A stretch of DNA of 64,000 nucleotides from an uncultured Eubacteriales bacterium. Its GTDB lineage: Bacteria; Bacillota; Clostridia; Christensenellales; Aristaeellaceae. The stretch covers positions 124,001 through 188,000 of the forward strand of contig CACYWL010000005.1 of the NCBI GenBank assembly GCA_902778055.1. Reading direction: 5' to 3'. A program made the translations under genes and the position numbers. Under the pieces are notes generated by a model. That model made no database searches. It saw nothing but the letters and a program-made list of their open reading frames with translations, and was not told the origin of the DNA. Of this stretch, positions 17,701-25,931 are shown piece by piece (position 1 is the stretch's first letter; each line of letters begins with the position of its first letter).

Positions 17701-18929
17701 TCCGCCTCCTCCTGCCGCATGCCGTCCAGGCCCCGCCAGTAGCTGCCGTCCCCGCTCAGCAGCTGAGTGCCGAACCGGAGCAGGTAATCCGTATAGCCGC
17801 TGCAGAAGCCCAGCCTGCGGTATTCCAGCGCCCAGCCGGCCAGATATTGATCCTTGTTCTGATAGGGATGATAGACGGAGAGCCCTCCGGACTCGCCCCG
17901 GTTTTCCCGGTGATAGACCACCGCCTCGCCCAGCGCCTTCTCCAGCCGGTCCGCGCCGTTGCTTTCTCCGTAAAGGGAGATCAGGCTCTTCAGGTCCACC
18001 AGGTCGTATCCGCTGCTCTCCGTGCCCTGGATCGCCTTGCCGAAGCTGACGCTCTCGCCCCGCCTCTCGGAGAACCAGGAGAACCGCTCGGGGCTGACCA
18101 GATCCGCCAGGGAGGCGAAGTACTGATTCATCTCCCCGACCACCCCGGCGACCCTGGACAGGTCCGTGCAGGCCAGCGTGCACAGGGATTCGCTGCCCGC
18201 CTGGGATTCGATATACAGATCAATGATCCGGCGGGCCGTGCTTTCCAGCTCCGGATTCTCCGCCAGATCCCGCAGAAAGCTGTAGTCCCACCCGGCCGAG
18301 GGTTCCGTCTCCTGGGAGGCGATCAGATAGTCCGCCCAGGGGCTGAGGGCGGAGGCCACCTCGACGGTGCTCATCAGGCAGGCGTCGAACCCGATCCAGC
18401 GGAGCTTTTCCGGCTGCCCCGCAGCCTCCAGGGCCAGCCCCAGCTCGTCCAGCGTCAGCCGGTCCGGGGCGTGCTGCTCGTCCAGGCATACGCCGCCGAG
18501 GGGCCCGGCGCCGTGGTCCCAGAGGATCAGCGCGTAGCTTTGCGCCGGATACCGCTCCCGCGCGAAGCGCATCAGCCAGGCCAGCGTTTCCGGATCGCCC
18601 ATGCTGAGCGGCGGGGATTCCTCCTTCAGCTCCCGGGATTTGTGATTCCCGACCTGCGTCAGCACGGTGCCCTCCCCGCTCTGCCCGTTGTGCCATCGGC
18701 GGGAGCCGCCCGTCATCACGAGCACGTTCAGTTTGCTCTCGTCAAACCCGGCGTTCTCCATCTCCTCCAGATCCCGGGTCGCGCTGGCGCCCTCGCTCTC
18801 CAGATTGCTGCCGCACATGTAGACGATCAGCGTCAGGGGCTTCTCCGCGCGGCTCTGGGCCCGGGCCGCCGTCATCCGCGCCGCCAGCAGGAAAAGAACG
18901 AAAAGCAGCAGACCGTACCGTTTTTTCAT
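14799..18929 (-). CDS. Very large secreted clostripain-family (C11) peptidase
   Basis: The 1376-residue protein starts with a signal peptide (MKKRYGLLLFVLFLLAARMT...ARA). The C11 catalytic domain spans roughly residues 30-400: YMCGSNLES, the catalytic His139 in LILWDHGAG and Cys184 in GFDACLMSTVEVASA. Known C11 peptidases cut after Arg or Lys. The remaining 950 or so residues are not recognised. They look like repeated beta-sandwich modules (for example VRVENDTETLFSAADWEL, IRLRAENLTDRPILLTLGDR, VRLTNRTEGEVYILHSS) and may bind substrate or the wall. No C-terminal membrane anchor or sortase motif is visible. Most family members are far shorter. ATG 18929 is preceded by GGAAGGGAG. The neighbours are separate units. 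Confidence 0.85.
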   Translation of the reverse strand: MKKRYGLLLFVLFLLAARMTAARAQSRAEKPLTLIVYMCGSNLESEGASATRDLEEMENAGFDESKLNVLVMTGGSRRWHNGQSGEGTVLTQVGNHKSRELKEESPPLSMGDPETLAWLMRFARERYPAQSYALILWDHGAGPLGGVCLDEQHAPDRLTLDELGLALEAAGQPEKLRWIGFDACLMSTVEVASALSPWADYLIASQETEPSAGWDYSFLRDLAENPELESTARRIIDLYIESQAGSESLCTLACTDLSRVAGVVGEMNQYFASLADLVSPERFSWFSERRGESVSFGKAIQGTESSGYDLVDLKSLISLYGESNGADRLEKALGEAVVYHRENRGESGGLSVYHPYQNKDQYLAGWALEYRRLGFCSGYTDYLLRFGTQLLSGDGSYWRGLDGMRQEEAEGDGPFFSLQLTPEQQTSFLQAQLVILRPWDSEAAAVFSGNVGEGERQWWYSPVAFAEAEIDEKGRVTARYSERALYVTDESGEPLVGPLAWRLSEDGKICVQGRYMERTGRENAAEDASVLFVCEEEKNGSLRILRREIYDPLTERFTERLAIQEENYSDLSFDPLASRIPTPADPIPGLDKWGRGDQSSEQISLGEEWRFQFLEEQISGAQLFAAFEITDYWQNTWMCPMIPVENPNLIRIDRDSAELVLERAEEGIEPPRVTITETILADTSRMNPSLLLCLEFTAEGLEKASAEIHNLTANGHQSLFWYDESGGEELSYIQPGFVRRGYFRIPGESLRGLENLTELSFRLDLTTDWGGSFTMEITGLSCPLDRIAPAAGPALAEAAGENLRLELAELREEKDGSLTAAVRVENDTETLFSAADWELAAEGITGNLRAEGSVLPGTDGYCLWHFENRASLYGLSIEWKERRGMAHLGRERLLQGAGLGEVHTLQLLRAEEDGIRTLTLSLENPFPLRAGAPATAGEDLLLLDQEEIRVWAERVLIGSNGAGIRLRAENLTDRPILLTLGDRMIQGLDAENDGEESLLLPAGGTACRCIHLSTLNLLPIEHIVDQLGFSFAWEDRRTDRAVIRLTDTVRINDRGGAYLAASGTEVTPAEPAEVRPERILARSESGDFAAELTALDTGLHGELIGRVRLTNRTEGEVYILHSSMMAEDTVTDALLNHLSLAAGETGEFAFVYENASMDDDGRARERNVLQRHGYGAVSRLTFFLGTNEAGGGAALTIPMTLEEPFRLTAAEESGAGESRLIAEKDGVRLFLRSVGLVSNYIDSMNMTFEIENETEEERYIQLSGVKVGGQTWGAFLEGWVPAHSRKTVTAHFYVENEKTMRNELDQLSFYADLRGDGYYRFPTEPVVGQEMFLVEFELQQGILFSRRAGTELRPEEYEITSEYVGAMEDNYDGEWW

Positions 18930-18987
18930 CTCTGGATGCTCCCTTCCGCCGTCCGGCACGGCCCCTGTGAAACTGTGCTGCCGGGAT

Positions 18988-19037
18988 AAAAAAGCTCCGG
19001 AGGGAGAAAGGGCCGACGGCCCCTCCCCGCCTCCGGG
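18988..19037 (-). terminator. Terminator of fumC
   Basis: On the minus strand a long GC-rich stem (CCGGAG...CTCCGG outer, GGGCC/GGCCC inner) is followed by six T residues. It lies 8 bases past the fumC stop, which separates fumC from the C11 peptidase gene. Confidence 0.8.
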
Positions 19038-19044
19038 CGGATTC

Positions 19045-20439
19045 TCAAGGATTTCCGGTCCGGCCCGTCATTTCCTCCGGGTGAAAGACCTCGTCGAATT
19101 TTTCCGGCGTCAGGAAGCCCAGCGCGGTGCAGGCCTCACGCAGGGAGATGTTCTCCCGGAAGGCCTTCTTTGCCGTCTTCGCGGCGTTCTCATAGCCGAT
19201 ATAGGGGTTCAGCGCCGTGACCAGCATCAGCGAGCGCTCCAGGTTCTCCCGCATTTTGTCCCGGTTGGCGGTGATTCCCTCCGCGCACCGCTCCGTGAAG
19301 GCCGCGATGGATTCGCTCAGCAGCCGGGCGGACTGCAGGAAGTTGTAGGCGATCACGGGGAGAAAAACGTTCAGCTCGAAGTTCCCCTGGGAGGCGGCCA
19401 GGGATACCGCCGTGTCGTTTCCCAGGACCTGCACCGCGACCATCGTTACCTGCTCGCACTGGGTGGGGTTCACCTTCCCGGGCATGATGGAGCTTCCAGG
19501 CTCGTTCTCCGGAATCCGGATCTCCCCGAGCCCGCATCGGGGGCCGGAGGCCATCCAGCGCACGTCGTTGGCGATCTTCATCATGTCGCAGGCCAGGGCC
19601 TTGACCGCGCCGTGGGCAAACACGATTTCGTCCCGGGAGGTCAGGGCGTGGAATTTGTTTTCCGCCGTCCGGAAGGGCAGGCCCGTCCGCCGCGCCGCGG
19701 CCTCTGCGGCCAGCGCGTCAAAGCCCGCCGGGGCGTTCAGCCCCGTGCCCACCGCCGTGCCGCCCAGGGCCAGCTCGTACAGGGGTTCCAGCGCCGTCCG
19801 CAGCATCGATGCGTCCCGCTCCAGGGAGGCCCGCCATCCGCTGATCTCCTGCCCGAAGGTGATCGGCACCGCGTCCATCAGATGGGTGCGCCCGCTCTTG
19901 ACCGCGTCCGCGTTTTCCTCCTCGAGCCGCCGCATCACGCGGATCAGCCCCTCCGCGGCGGGAATCAGCCTCTCCTGCAGAGCCTCCGCCGCCGCGATGT
20001 GCAGCGCCGTGGGAAAGGTGTCGTTCGAGGACTGGCTCATGTTGACGTCGTCGTTCGGATGCAGCAGGGGCTTCCCGGCGATTTCGTTTCCCCGGTTGGC
20101 GATGACCTCGTTGGCGTTCATGTTGCTCTGGGTCCCGCTGCCCGTCTGCCAGACCACCAGCGGAAAATGCTCCATCAGCTTTCCCTCGGCGACCTCCCCG
20201 GCGGCCTGCAGGATCGCCCGGTATTTCTCCTCCGTCATCTTTTCCGGCAGCAGGGCCCGGTTCGCCTCGGCGGCGGCCGTTTTCAGGATCCCGAAGGCCC
20301 GGATGATTTCCTCCGGCATGGTTTCCTTCCCGACGCCGATGGGAAAATTCTCCCGGCTCCGCTGGGTCTGGGCGCCCCAGTATCTGTCCGCCGGCACCCG
20401 CACCTCTCCCATGGAGTCATGCTCAATCCGCTCCCGCAT
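19045..20439 (-). CDS. fumC: Fumarate hydratase, class II
   Basis: The 464-residue enzyme interconverts fumarate and malate. It has the class II/aspartase superfamily signature GSSIMPGKVNP (315-325). The FumC-type segments WQTGSGTQSNMNANEV (97-112) and QSSNDTFPTALHIA favour fumarase over aspartate ammonia-lyase. In the B-site loop HPNDDVN replaces the more usual HPNDHVN, which might alter the allosteric site. Class II enzymes need no Fe-S cluster, a contrast with the class I fumarases common in anaerobic Clostridia. It lies 118 bases after the PstS-like gene in the same direction and may be part of that unit. Confidence 0.88.
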   Translation of the reverse strand: MRERIEHDSMGEVRVPADRYWGAQTQRSRENFPIGVGKETMPEEIIRAFGILKTAAAEANRALLPEKMTEEKYRAILQAAGEVAEGKLMEHFPLVVWQTGSGTQSNMNANEVIANRGNEIAGKPLLHPNDDVNMSQSSNDTFPTALHIAAAEALQERLIPAAEGLIRVMRRLEEENADAVKSGRTHLMDAVPITFGQEISGWRASLERDASMLRTALEPLYELALGGTAVGTGLNAPAGFDALAAEAAARRTGLPFRTAENKFHALTSRDEIVFAHGAVKALACDMMKIANDVRWMASGPRCGLGEIRIPENEPGSSIMPGKVNPTQCEQVTMVAVQVLGNDTAVSLAASQGNFELNVFLPVIAYNFLQSARLLSESIAAFTERCAEGITANRDKMRENLERSLMLVTALNPYIGYENAAKTAKKAFRENISLREACTALGFLTPEKFDEVFHPEEMTGRTGNP

Positions 20440-20557
20440 TTCTTCTTCCTCCGTTCTTTCTCTGAAGGCTCCGCCCCGCGGTCCGGGGATTCGCTCCGCT
20501 CCGGTTTCCGGAGCTGCCCGCCGCTCCCCGGCCCGCAGATCCTTTCTCCCGTTTCCT

Positions 20558-21634
20558 TTATTCTTCCGTCTCCGTCAGCGTCACGTAGCCCGCCTGGGCG
20601 ACGCACCGCTGCCCCTCCTCCGAGGTCAGCCACCGGGCAAAGCGTTCCGCGTTTTCGTTTCCCTCGGCATAGACGGCATAGTAGTATACCGTGAAGGGAT
20701 ACGCGCCGGACCGCAGGTTTTCCGGGGTGGGCGCCGCCCCGTCGACGGACAGCACCTTCACGCTGCCGCTGCGGTACAGGCTGTTCACATAGTACAGATA
20801 GGAGTATCCGATGGCGTCCGCGCTGTTGTCATAGTTTCCGATCTGTGCGATCAGGTCGGACATGCCCTCGGAAATGTAGTTTTCCTCGGCTGCGGCCAGC
20901 TGGAAGCCGTTCATGACCAGTTCCTCCATGGCCGTCTGGCTGCCGGATCCGTGGGGCCGCTGATAGGCGATGATCGGCCGGTCCTCCGGGCCGCCCACCT
21001 CGCTCCAGAACCGCGTCGTCCCCGTATAGATCCCGCGGATCTGGTCGGCCGTCAGGCTGTCGACCGGGTTCTCCCCGTTCACCAGGAACACGAAGGCGTC
21101 GAAGCAGACGGGCACCATCTTCAGCTTCACCCCCGCCTCCTCCGCCGCGGCGCGCTCGTCCGCGTTCGGCCCGGTGCCCAGCACAAGATCGATGGGATGC
21201 TCCTCGTCCATCATCGCCATCCGGCTCACCAGCGTCACGCCGGGGTTTCCCTTTCCGTGGAACAGCCGGTCATAGGCATAGGGCGTCGTGGAGAAGTTCA
21301 CGAACCCGTTCAGATCCTCCTCCGACAGGTCCAGCCACTGCCGGGCCAGCTCCATGGCCAGGGGCACGCACACCGTGGATCCGTCCAGGGAGGGATAGCT
21401 GCCCCAGTCCACGACGCTGATCTCCGGCTGCCCCTCCAGGGGATGGGCCTCTCCCAGCTGGAAAGCCGAAGGATCCGTCACGATCCGCTGCCAGCCCTCC
21501 CCCTTCTTGACCGACTGATTGATCTGATCCCACGATCCGCCCTCCGCGGCCCCGAGGGCCGGAAGAAGGCTCATCAGCAGGCACGCCGTCAGGCAGAGCG
21601 CCCGGCGCATTCCCCGTTTCCACTCGTATCTCAT
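20558..21634 (-). CDS. PstS-like phosphate-family periplasmic-binding-fold protein (secreted)
   Basis: The 358-residue protein has a signal peptide (MRYEWKRGMRRALCLTACLLMSLLPALGAAEG) and no clear lipobox, so it is probably released or held by other means. The PBP-like-2 core matches PstS: TADQIRGIYTGTTRFWSEVGG, the anion loop RPHGSGSQTAMEELV, and the C-terminal GAYPFTVYYYAVYAE. The ATG at 21634 follows AAAGGAG. No pstCAB genes are nearby, so it may sense or bind a phosphate-like anion instead of feeding a local transporter. It lies 75 bases after the BspA-like gene and is likely co-transcribed with it. Confidence 0.8.
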   Translation of the reverse strand: MRYEWKRGMRRALCLTACLLMSLLPALGAAEGGSWDQINQSVKKGEGWQRIVTDPSAFQLGEAHPLEGQPEISVVDWGSYPSLDGSTVCVPLAMELARQWLDLSEEDLNGFVNFSTTPYAYDRLFHGKGNPGVTLVSRMAMMDEEHPIDLVLGTGPNADERAAAEEAGVKLKMVPVCFDAFVFLVNGENPVDSLTADQIRGIYTGTTRFWSEVGGPEDRPIIAYQRPHGSGSQTAMEELVMNGFQLAAAEENYISEGMSDLIAQIGNYDNSADAIGYSYLYYVNSLYRSGSVKVLSVDGAAPTPENLRSGAYPFTVYYYAVYAEGNENAERFARWLTSEEGQRCVAQAGYVTLTETEE

Positions 21635-21709
21635 GTCTCGTTTCTCCTTTCAGCCGCCTTCTCCGTCCTTCCGCAGCAGGAAAAGGCTTTTTTCGGTTCG
21701 GCCTTCCGG

Positions 21710-23869
21710 TCAGTTTCCGGAGCCCTCCGGCGTCACCGGCACCGCGTTTTCCTCCCGGATCCAGCCTTCAGCCCGGACGGTCCGCACCCGCAGCCAGCCC
21801 CCGCTCCGCTCCAGGATCTCCGCTTCCTCACCCCGGTAGGTGAAGTCCAGGGCCGTGCCCTCCGGGCGGTCCAGCAGGCGGATGGGCTCCGTCCCGCTCT
21901 CCGCGTACAGGTACGCGAAGCTCCGCGCCGGATCCGTCTGATCGCAGCTCAGGGCCGTCATCGGCAGGGGCAGGATGCCCTCCTGCTCCGTCCGCTCTCC
22001 CTTGACCGTGCGGGGCAGGATGAAATGCACCTGCATCTCGTCCAGATCCATCCAGACATAGGTGTATCCCTCCAGGCCCTGCTCCCGCAGCGCCTTCTCG
22101 CCCTCTGCCGTGGGGCTCATCCGGGTCACCCGGAACAGCGCCCCCTCGCAGCGGGGCATCAGGCTTCCGGTCTCCACCCAGGCCTCGGGATCCTCCCAGC
22201 TGATTTTCGCCCGTCCGGAGCTGAAATGTCCGGTCCAGACCAGGGTTCCGGAGGGGTAAAGCCGCACCGTCCGATCCGATTCGGCATCGGCGTATCCGGG
22301 CACCTCCCCTTCCCCGTTCTCCCCGCGGATCCAGGCATAGAAGCCTCCTCCGCCGCTCTGCGGGCCCTCCGGGTCCGGCGCTCTTCCCGTGGCGCCGTTG
22401 TCCCCCGTATAGCTCGAATAGTCCGCCCGGCTGGAATAACCCTCGGAGAAATCCGCCCGCAGCCAGGGCGGCAGGGACAGCCGCTCCAGGCTGACGCAGT
22501 CCACAAACGCCGTGGGATCCATCTCCGTCACCGTCAGGGGCACCGTCACCGCGTTCAGCCGCCCGCAGCCGCTGAAGGCGTACCGTCCGATTTTCTTCAG
22601 CCCCGCCGGCAGCGAAATCGTCTGCAGGCGGATGTCCATATCGCTGTCCGAAAAGGCGTAGTCATAAATGGTCTCCGTCCCCTTCGGCACGTCGTAATGA
22701 AGGTCCGGCTTCCGGTTCGGATAGGCGTAGAGCGTTTTTCCGTCCGCGCCGAACAGAACCCCGTCCCGGGTCCGGAACAGCGGGTTTCCTTCCTCCGCCT
22801 CCCAGGCGGTGATCCCGGAATCATCCCCCTTCGGAATCGCCTTCAGCCGGTAATCCGCGGAAAGGATGATCTTCTCCGCCGTGCAGCGGTACAGGAAATT
22901 GGGGCTCAGGTACTCAAGCGTTCCCGGAATCCTCAGCTTCTTCAGCTGCGCGCCGTCAATGGCGTACGCGTCCAGTGTCCGCAGGGTGGACGGAAAGCGG
23001 ATGGATTTCGCGGCCTGCCCGTAATCGTCCCAGACGTAGAGGGTGTCCACCCAGATCTCGCCCTTTTCATACCGGGTCGGAAACATCACCTCTTCGGCCG
23101 GGTTTCCCTCCGCGGGATCGGTTCCCTCCAGCCATTCGGAGGCGTTCCAGTCCTCCGATTCCCAGACCGCGCCCATCCGGGTCACCCCTTCCCGGATGAC
23201 CAAGGTTTCTCCCTCCAGGGAGCAGGGATTGGCGTCATACAAGTTTTCCGATGGCACGAAGCCCCAGACCGTCCGGCCCTCCGCCTCCGTCTCGACGCAG
23301 GTCCAGGACCGGTCCTCCCGCTGGATCCTGAGCAGGGCGATGGCCTGCTCCCCGGCGGTCATGCGCCGGATTTCCCGGCCGCTGCCCAGCGGGTCGTCCG
23401 TCAGGGCGCAGTCCTCGCCGATCTCGCAGAGGGCCCGCTCCAGGCTGAGGCTGTCCGCCGTCCCCGGCATGTTCTTCGGGCGCCGGATCCATCCGATCCG
23501 CCCGGCTTTGGCATCCACCTGATAGGAAACCAGGAGCCATTCCCCGTCCTGGGCGCTGCCCAGCAGCAGAAAGGGCTCCGCCGCGCTGACGGCCGCCCGG
23601 CCGCCCGCGCCCCGCCAGGCCTCCTCAAAGGGCGCGCCGTATACGGGCAGCTTCGCGTCCCGGGAAACCCCGAGTTCCTTCGCCCCGACCTCCGTTCCTC
23701 CGCCGCTGCCCCAGGAATAATAGGGGATCAACCGGTTCATGTCGGCCGAGGCGGCCCCGGCCCACAGCCAGACCAGCCATCCCGCCAGCAGCCCGGCCAG
23801 CAGGAGACCCCGGCGCGCCCGGCGGCTCCGGCTTCCCTTTTCGCCCGTCCCGGCCTTCTTTCCGCTCAT
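21710..23869 (-). CDS. BspA-like leucine-rich-repeat protein with SH3-type domains
   Basis: The 719-residue protein opens with a basic head and one hydrophobic segment (LLLAGLLAGWLVWLWAGAASA), a signal peptide or anchor. Residues about 50-230 include SH3-like strands (LLLGSAQDGEWLLVSYQ, WTCVETEAEGRTVWGFVPSENL). Residues about 265-460 hold LRR_5-type repeats: ETIYDYAFSDS, LKKIGRYAFSGCGRL and MDPTAFVDCVSLERLSLP. The C-terminus (about 650-715) is another SH3-like domain (LERSGGWLRVRTVRAEGWI). LRR_5 proteins often act in adhesion. It is the first gene of a likely unit with the PstS-like gene. ATG 23869 follows GGGGAGG, and a near-consensus promoter lies at 23951-23979. Confidence 0.82.
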   Translation of the reverse strand: MSGKKAGTGEKGSRSRRARRGLLLAGLLAGWLVWLWAGAASADMNRLIPYYSWGSGGGTEVGAKELGVSRDAKLPVYGAPFEEAWRGAGGRAAVSAAEPFLLLGSAQDGEWLLVSYQVDAKAGRIGWIRRPKNMPGTADSLSLERALCEIGEDCALTDDPLGSGREIRRMTAGEQAIALLRIQREDRSWTCVETEAEGRTVWGFVPSENLYDANPCSLEGETLVIREGVTRMGAVWESEDWNASEWLEGTDPAEGNPAEEVMFPTRYEKGEIWVDTLYVWDDYGQAAKSIRFPSTLRTLDAYAIDGAQLKKLRIPGTLEYLSPNFLYRCTAEKIILSADYRLKAIPKGDDSGITAWEAEEGNPLFRTRDGVLFGADGKTLYAYPNRKPDLHYDVPKGTETIYDYAFSDSDMDIRLQTISLPAGLKKIGRYAFSGCGRLNAVTVPLTVTEMDPTAFVDCVSLERLSLPPWLRADFSEGYSSRADYSSYTGDNGATGRAPDPEGPQSGGGGFYAWIRGENGEGEVPGYADAESDRTVRLYPSGTLVWTGHFSSGRAKISWEDPEAWVETGSLMPRCEGALFRVTRMSPTAEGEKALREQGLEGYTYVWMDLDEMQVHFILPRTVKGERTEQEGILPLPMTALSCDQTDPARSFAYLYAESGTEPIRLLDRPEGTALDFTYRGEEAEILERSGGWLRVRTVRAEGWIREENAVPVTPEGSGN

Positions 23870-23907
23870 TCCTTTCGCCTCCCCGCGAGGTTGATCGCGC
23901 TGTGTCC

Positions 23908-23924
23908 GGGCGCGTTCCGCGCCC
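23908..23924. promoter_or_regulatory. GC hairpin in BspA-like gene leader
   Basis: GGGCGCG/CGCGCCC arms with a 3-base loop sit between the promoter at 23951 and the start codon. A T-run on the plus-strand side makes it look like a plus-strand terminator, but no plus-strand gene precedes it. Confidence 0.5.
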
Positions 23925-23950
23925 CCGTTTTTTCGTTCGTCTTCGGTTCA

Positions 23951-23979
23951 ATTATATCCGCTTTCCCGGGGAATGACAA
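23951..23979 (-). promoter_or_regulatory. Promoter of BspA-like/PstS-like unit
   Basis: TTGTCA (23974-23979) and a perfect TATAAT (23951-23956) on the minus strand are 17 bases apart. Confidence 0.8.
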
Positions 23980-24005
23980 CCGTCCGGAGCGGCCGGCCGG
24001 GCACA

Positions 24006-24031
24006 GAAAAAGGCAGGCCCGAAAGCCTGCC
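24006..24031 (-). terminator. Terminator of potABCD operon
   Basis: A stem GGCAGGC/GCCTGCC (24012-24018, 24025-24031) is followed by five T residues on the minus strand, 16 bases after the potD stop. Confidence 0.92.
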
Positions 24032-24046
24032 CTGAAAGCGCGTTTC

Positions 24047-25120
24047 TTATTCCGCCATGACCTTGGCCCAGAGATCGGGCTGCCTGGCCTGCCAGTCCGC
24101 CGGCAGATCCACGTACACCTCGTCCTTCTCGTATCCGGCCCGCGGCACGTAGGCCGCGTTGCCCTCGTATTCCCCGCCGGGGCCGCTCAGCTCCGCCAGC
24201 ACCTGGGCGTTGGCCGAGGCGTATCCGACCTCGATGGAGTTCGCTTTGGAGGCGTCATAGTCCAGCATGTATTTGATGAACACGTTCGCCAGCTTCGGGT
24301 TCTTCGCGTTGGCGGGAATCACCATGGCGTCCACGGCGATGTTGGTTCCCTGGTGAGGCACGCAGTAGGCCATGTCCTCATTCTCCCCGAGGATGTAGGC
24401 CGCGTCGCCGCTGTAGACGACCGCCATCCACTTCAGGCCCTCGGCCATGCTGTCGATGACCTCGTCGGTGACGTAGGAGGGCTGCAGTGTCGCGTTCATC
24501 TTCCGCAGCCATTCATAGGCCTCGTTGATCTGGGCCTCGTCCGTCGTGTTGGCGGAATATCCCAGCGTCTTCTCCGCGATCATGAAGGCATCCCGGGAAG
24601 AGTCATAGAAGTAGGCGTGTCCGGCATAGGACGCGTTCTGATACGCCTCCCAGCCCTGGGCCTCCATCTCCTCCTCGGGGATCTTCGTCGTGTCGTACAC
24701 GATGCCCATGGTCTGCCAGAAGTAGGGCACGGAATAGGTGTTGTCCGGATCGTAGCCCTGGTTCCGGACGCCCTCAGCCAGCTGATCCAGGTTGGTCACG
24801 ATGCTCTTGTCCAGCGGCTGAAGCATGTTCGCGGCGATCAGCCGCTCAATCATATAATCGCTGGGAACGATGACGTCCCAGGCGTCTCCGGACTGCATCT
24901 GCAGCCACAGATACTCGTTGGATTCATAGGTTTTGTAGTTCACCCGGACGCCGTATTCCTTTTCAAACGACCGGATCACGTCCATGTCCACATACTCGCC
25001 CCAGTTATACACATTCAGCGTCGTGCCCTCGAACTCCTTCGGGTCGAAGCCCTCGGTCAGTCCCATCGCGGGCAGCAGGGCCAGGCACAGCGCCAGCATC
25101 ACCAGAAGCGTTTTTTTCAT
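24047..25120 (-). CDS. potD: Spermidine/putrescine-binding protein
   Basis: The 357-residue extracellular binding protein has a signal peptide (MKKTLLVMLALCLALLPAMGLTEG). PotD features are LNVYNWGEYVDMDVIRSFEKEYG, SGDAWDVIVPSDYMIERLI, the substrate-region PYFWQTMGIVYDT and the late AYEWLRKMNATLQPSY. No obvious lipobox Cys follows the signal segment, which is unusual for a Gram-positive binding protein and would leave it free or uncleaved. It is the last gene of the operon, 4 bases after potC, with AAGGAGG upstream and a terminator downstream. Confidence 0.93.
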   Translation of the reverse strand: MKKTLLVMLALCLALLPAMGLTEGFDPKEFEGTTLNVYNWGEYVDMDVIRSFEKEYGVRVNYKTYESNEYLWLQMQSGDAWDVIVPSDYMIERLIAANMLQPLDKSIVTNLDQLAEGVRNQGYDPDNTYSVPYFWQTMGIVYDTTKIPEEEMEAQGWEAYQNASYAGHAYFYDSSRDAFMIAEKTLGYSANTTDEAQINEAYEWLRKMNATLQPSYVTDEVIDSMAEGLKWMAVVYSGDAAYILGENEDMAYCVPHQGTNIAVDAMVIPANAKNPKLANVFIKYMLDYDASKANSIEVGYASANAQVLAELSGPGGEYEGNAAYVPRAGYEKDEVYVDLPADWQARQPDLWAKVMAE

Positions 25121-25124
25121 TGTC

Positions 25125-25928
25125 TCACAGTTCCTCCTTTTTATTTTTTCTCTCCCTGAGAGCGGGGATCAGGTTGGCCAGGACCAGGATCAGCGTCACC
25201 GCGGCCACGATCAGGGTGGAAAGGGCGTTGACGCTCGGGTTGAACCGCTTCATGGAGTAGACGTACATGGAAATGTTCTGGACGTCGACCCCCGCGGTGA
25301 AGAAGGAAATCACGAAATCGTCGAAGCTCATGCTGAAGGCGATGAGCGCGCCGGAGAAGACCGCCGGATAGATCTGGGGCAGGATCACCTTCGTCAGGGC
25401 CTGCCAGGGGCTGGCGCCCAGATCCAGCGCGGCCTCCGCCACGTTGTCGTCCAGCTGCCGCAGCTTGGGCATGACGGACAGGATGACGTAGGGAATGCAG
25501 AAGGTGATGTGGGCCAGCGTCAGGGTGACGATGCTCCGCTGGATCTTCGCGCTCAGGAACAGCAGCATCAGGCTGATGGCGGTCACGATGTCCGGGTTCA
25601 GCACCGGCAGGTTGTTGATCTCGAGCACAACGGTCCGGATGATCGGCCGGGCCTTGGAAAGGCCGATGGCGGAGATCGTGCCGACGACGGTGGAAACCAC
25701 CGTGGCGATCAGCGCCACGATCACCGTGTAGTAGATGCTCTCCAGCATCTCCCGGTTCTCAAACATGGCCTCGTACCACCGGGTCGAGAAGCCGGAAAAG
25801 GAGATCATGGACTTGCTGTCGTTGAAGGAAAACAGCATCACGTACAGGATCGGCAGATAGATGAAGGCCAGCACCAGGATCAGATATCCGCCGGAGAAAA
25901 AGCGCCCGGGAGTTTTCTTTCTTTCCAT
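25125..25928 (-). CDS. potC: Polyamine ABC transporter permease PotC
   Basis: The 267-residue membrane protein has six predicted segments and the EAA loop AALDLGASPWQALTKVILPQIYP, which contacts the ATPase. The start MERKKTPGRFF follows GGGGGAGGAG. The gene lies 3 bases after potB and 4 before potD. It forms the heterodimeric translocation channel with PotB. Confidence 0.93.
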   Translation of the reverse strand: MERKKTPGRFFSGGYLILVLAFIYLPILYVMLFSFNDSKSMISFSGFSTRWYEAMFENREMLESIYYTVIVALIATVVSTVVGTISAIGLSKARPIIRTVVLEINNLPVLNPDIVTAISLMLLFLSAKIQRSIVTLTLAHITFCIPYVILSVMPKLRQLDDNVAEAALDLGASPWQALTKVILPQIYPAVFSGALIAFSMSFDDFVISFFTAGVDVQNISMYVYSMKRFNPSVNALSTLIVAAVTLILVLANLIPALRERKNKKEEL

Positions 25929-25931
25929 GCC

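Noticed and set aside
19412-25159. Very long plus-strand open frame opposite fumC, PstS-like, BspA-like and potD genes
   Set aside because: It is antisense to several well supported genes, has no family motifs and no ribosome site. Long antisense frames are common in GC-rich coding DNA.
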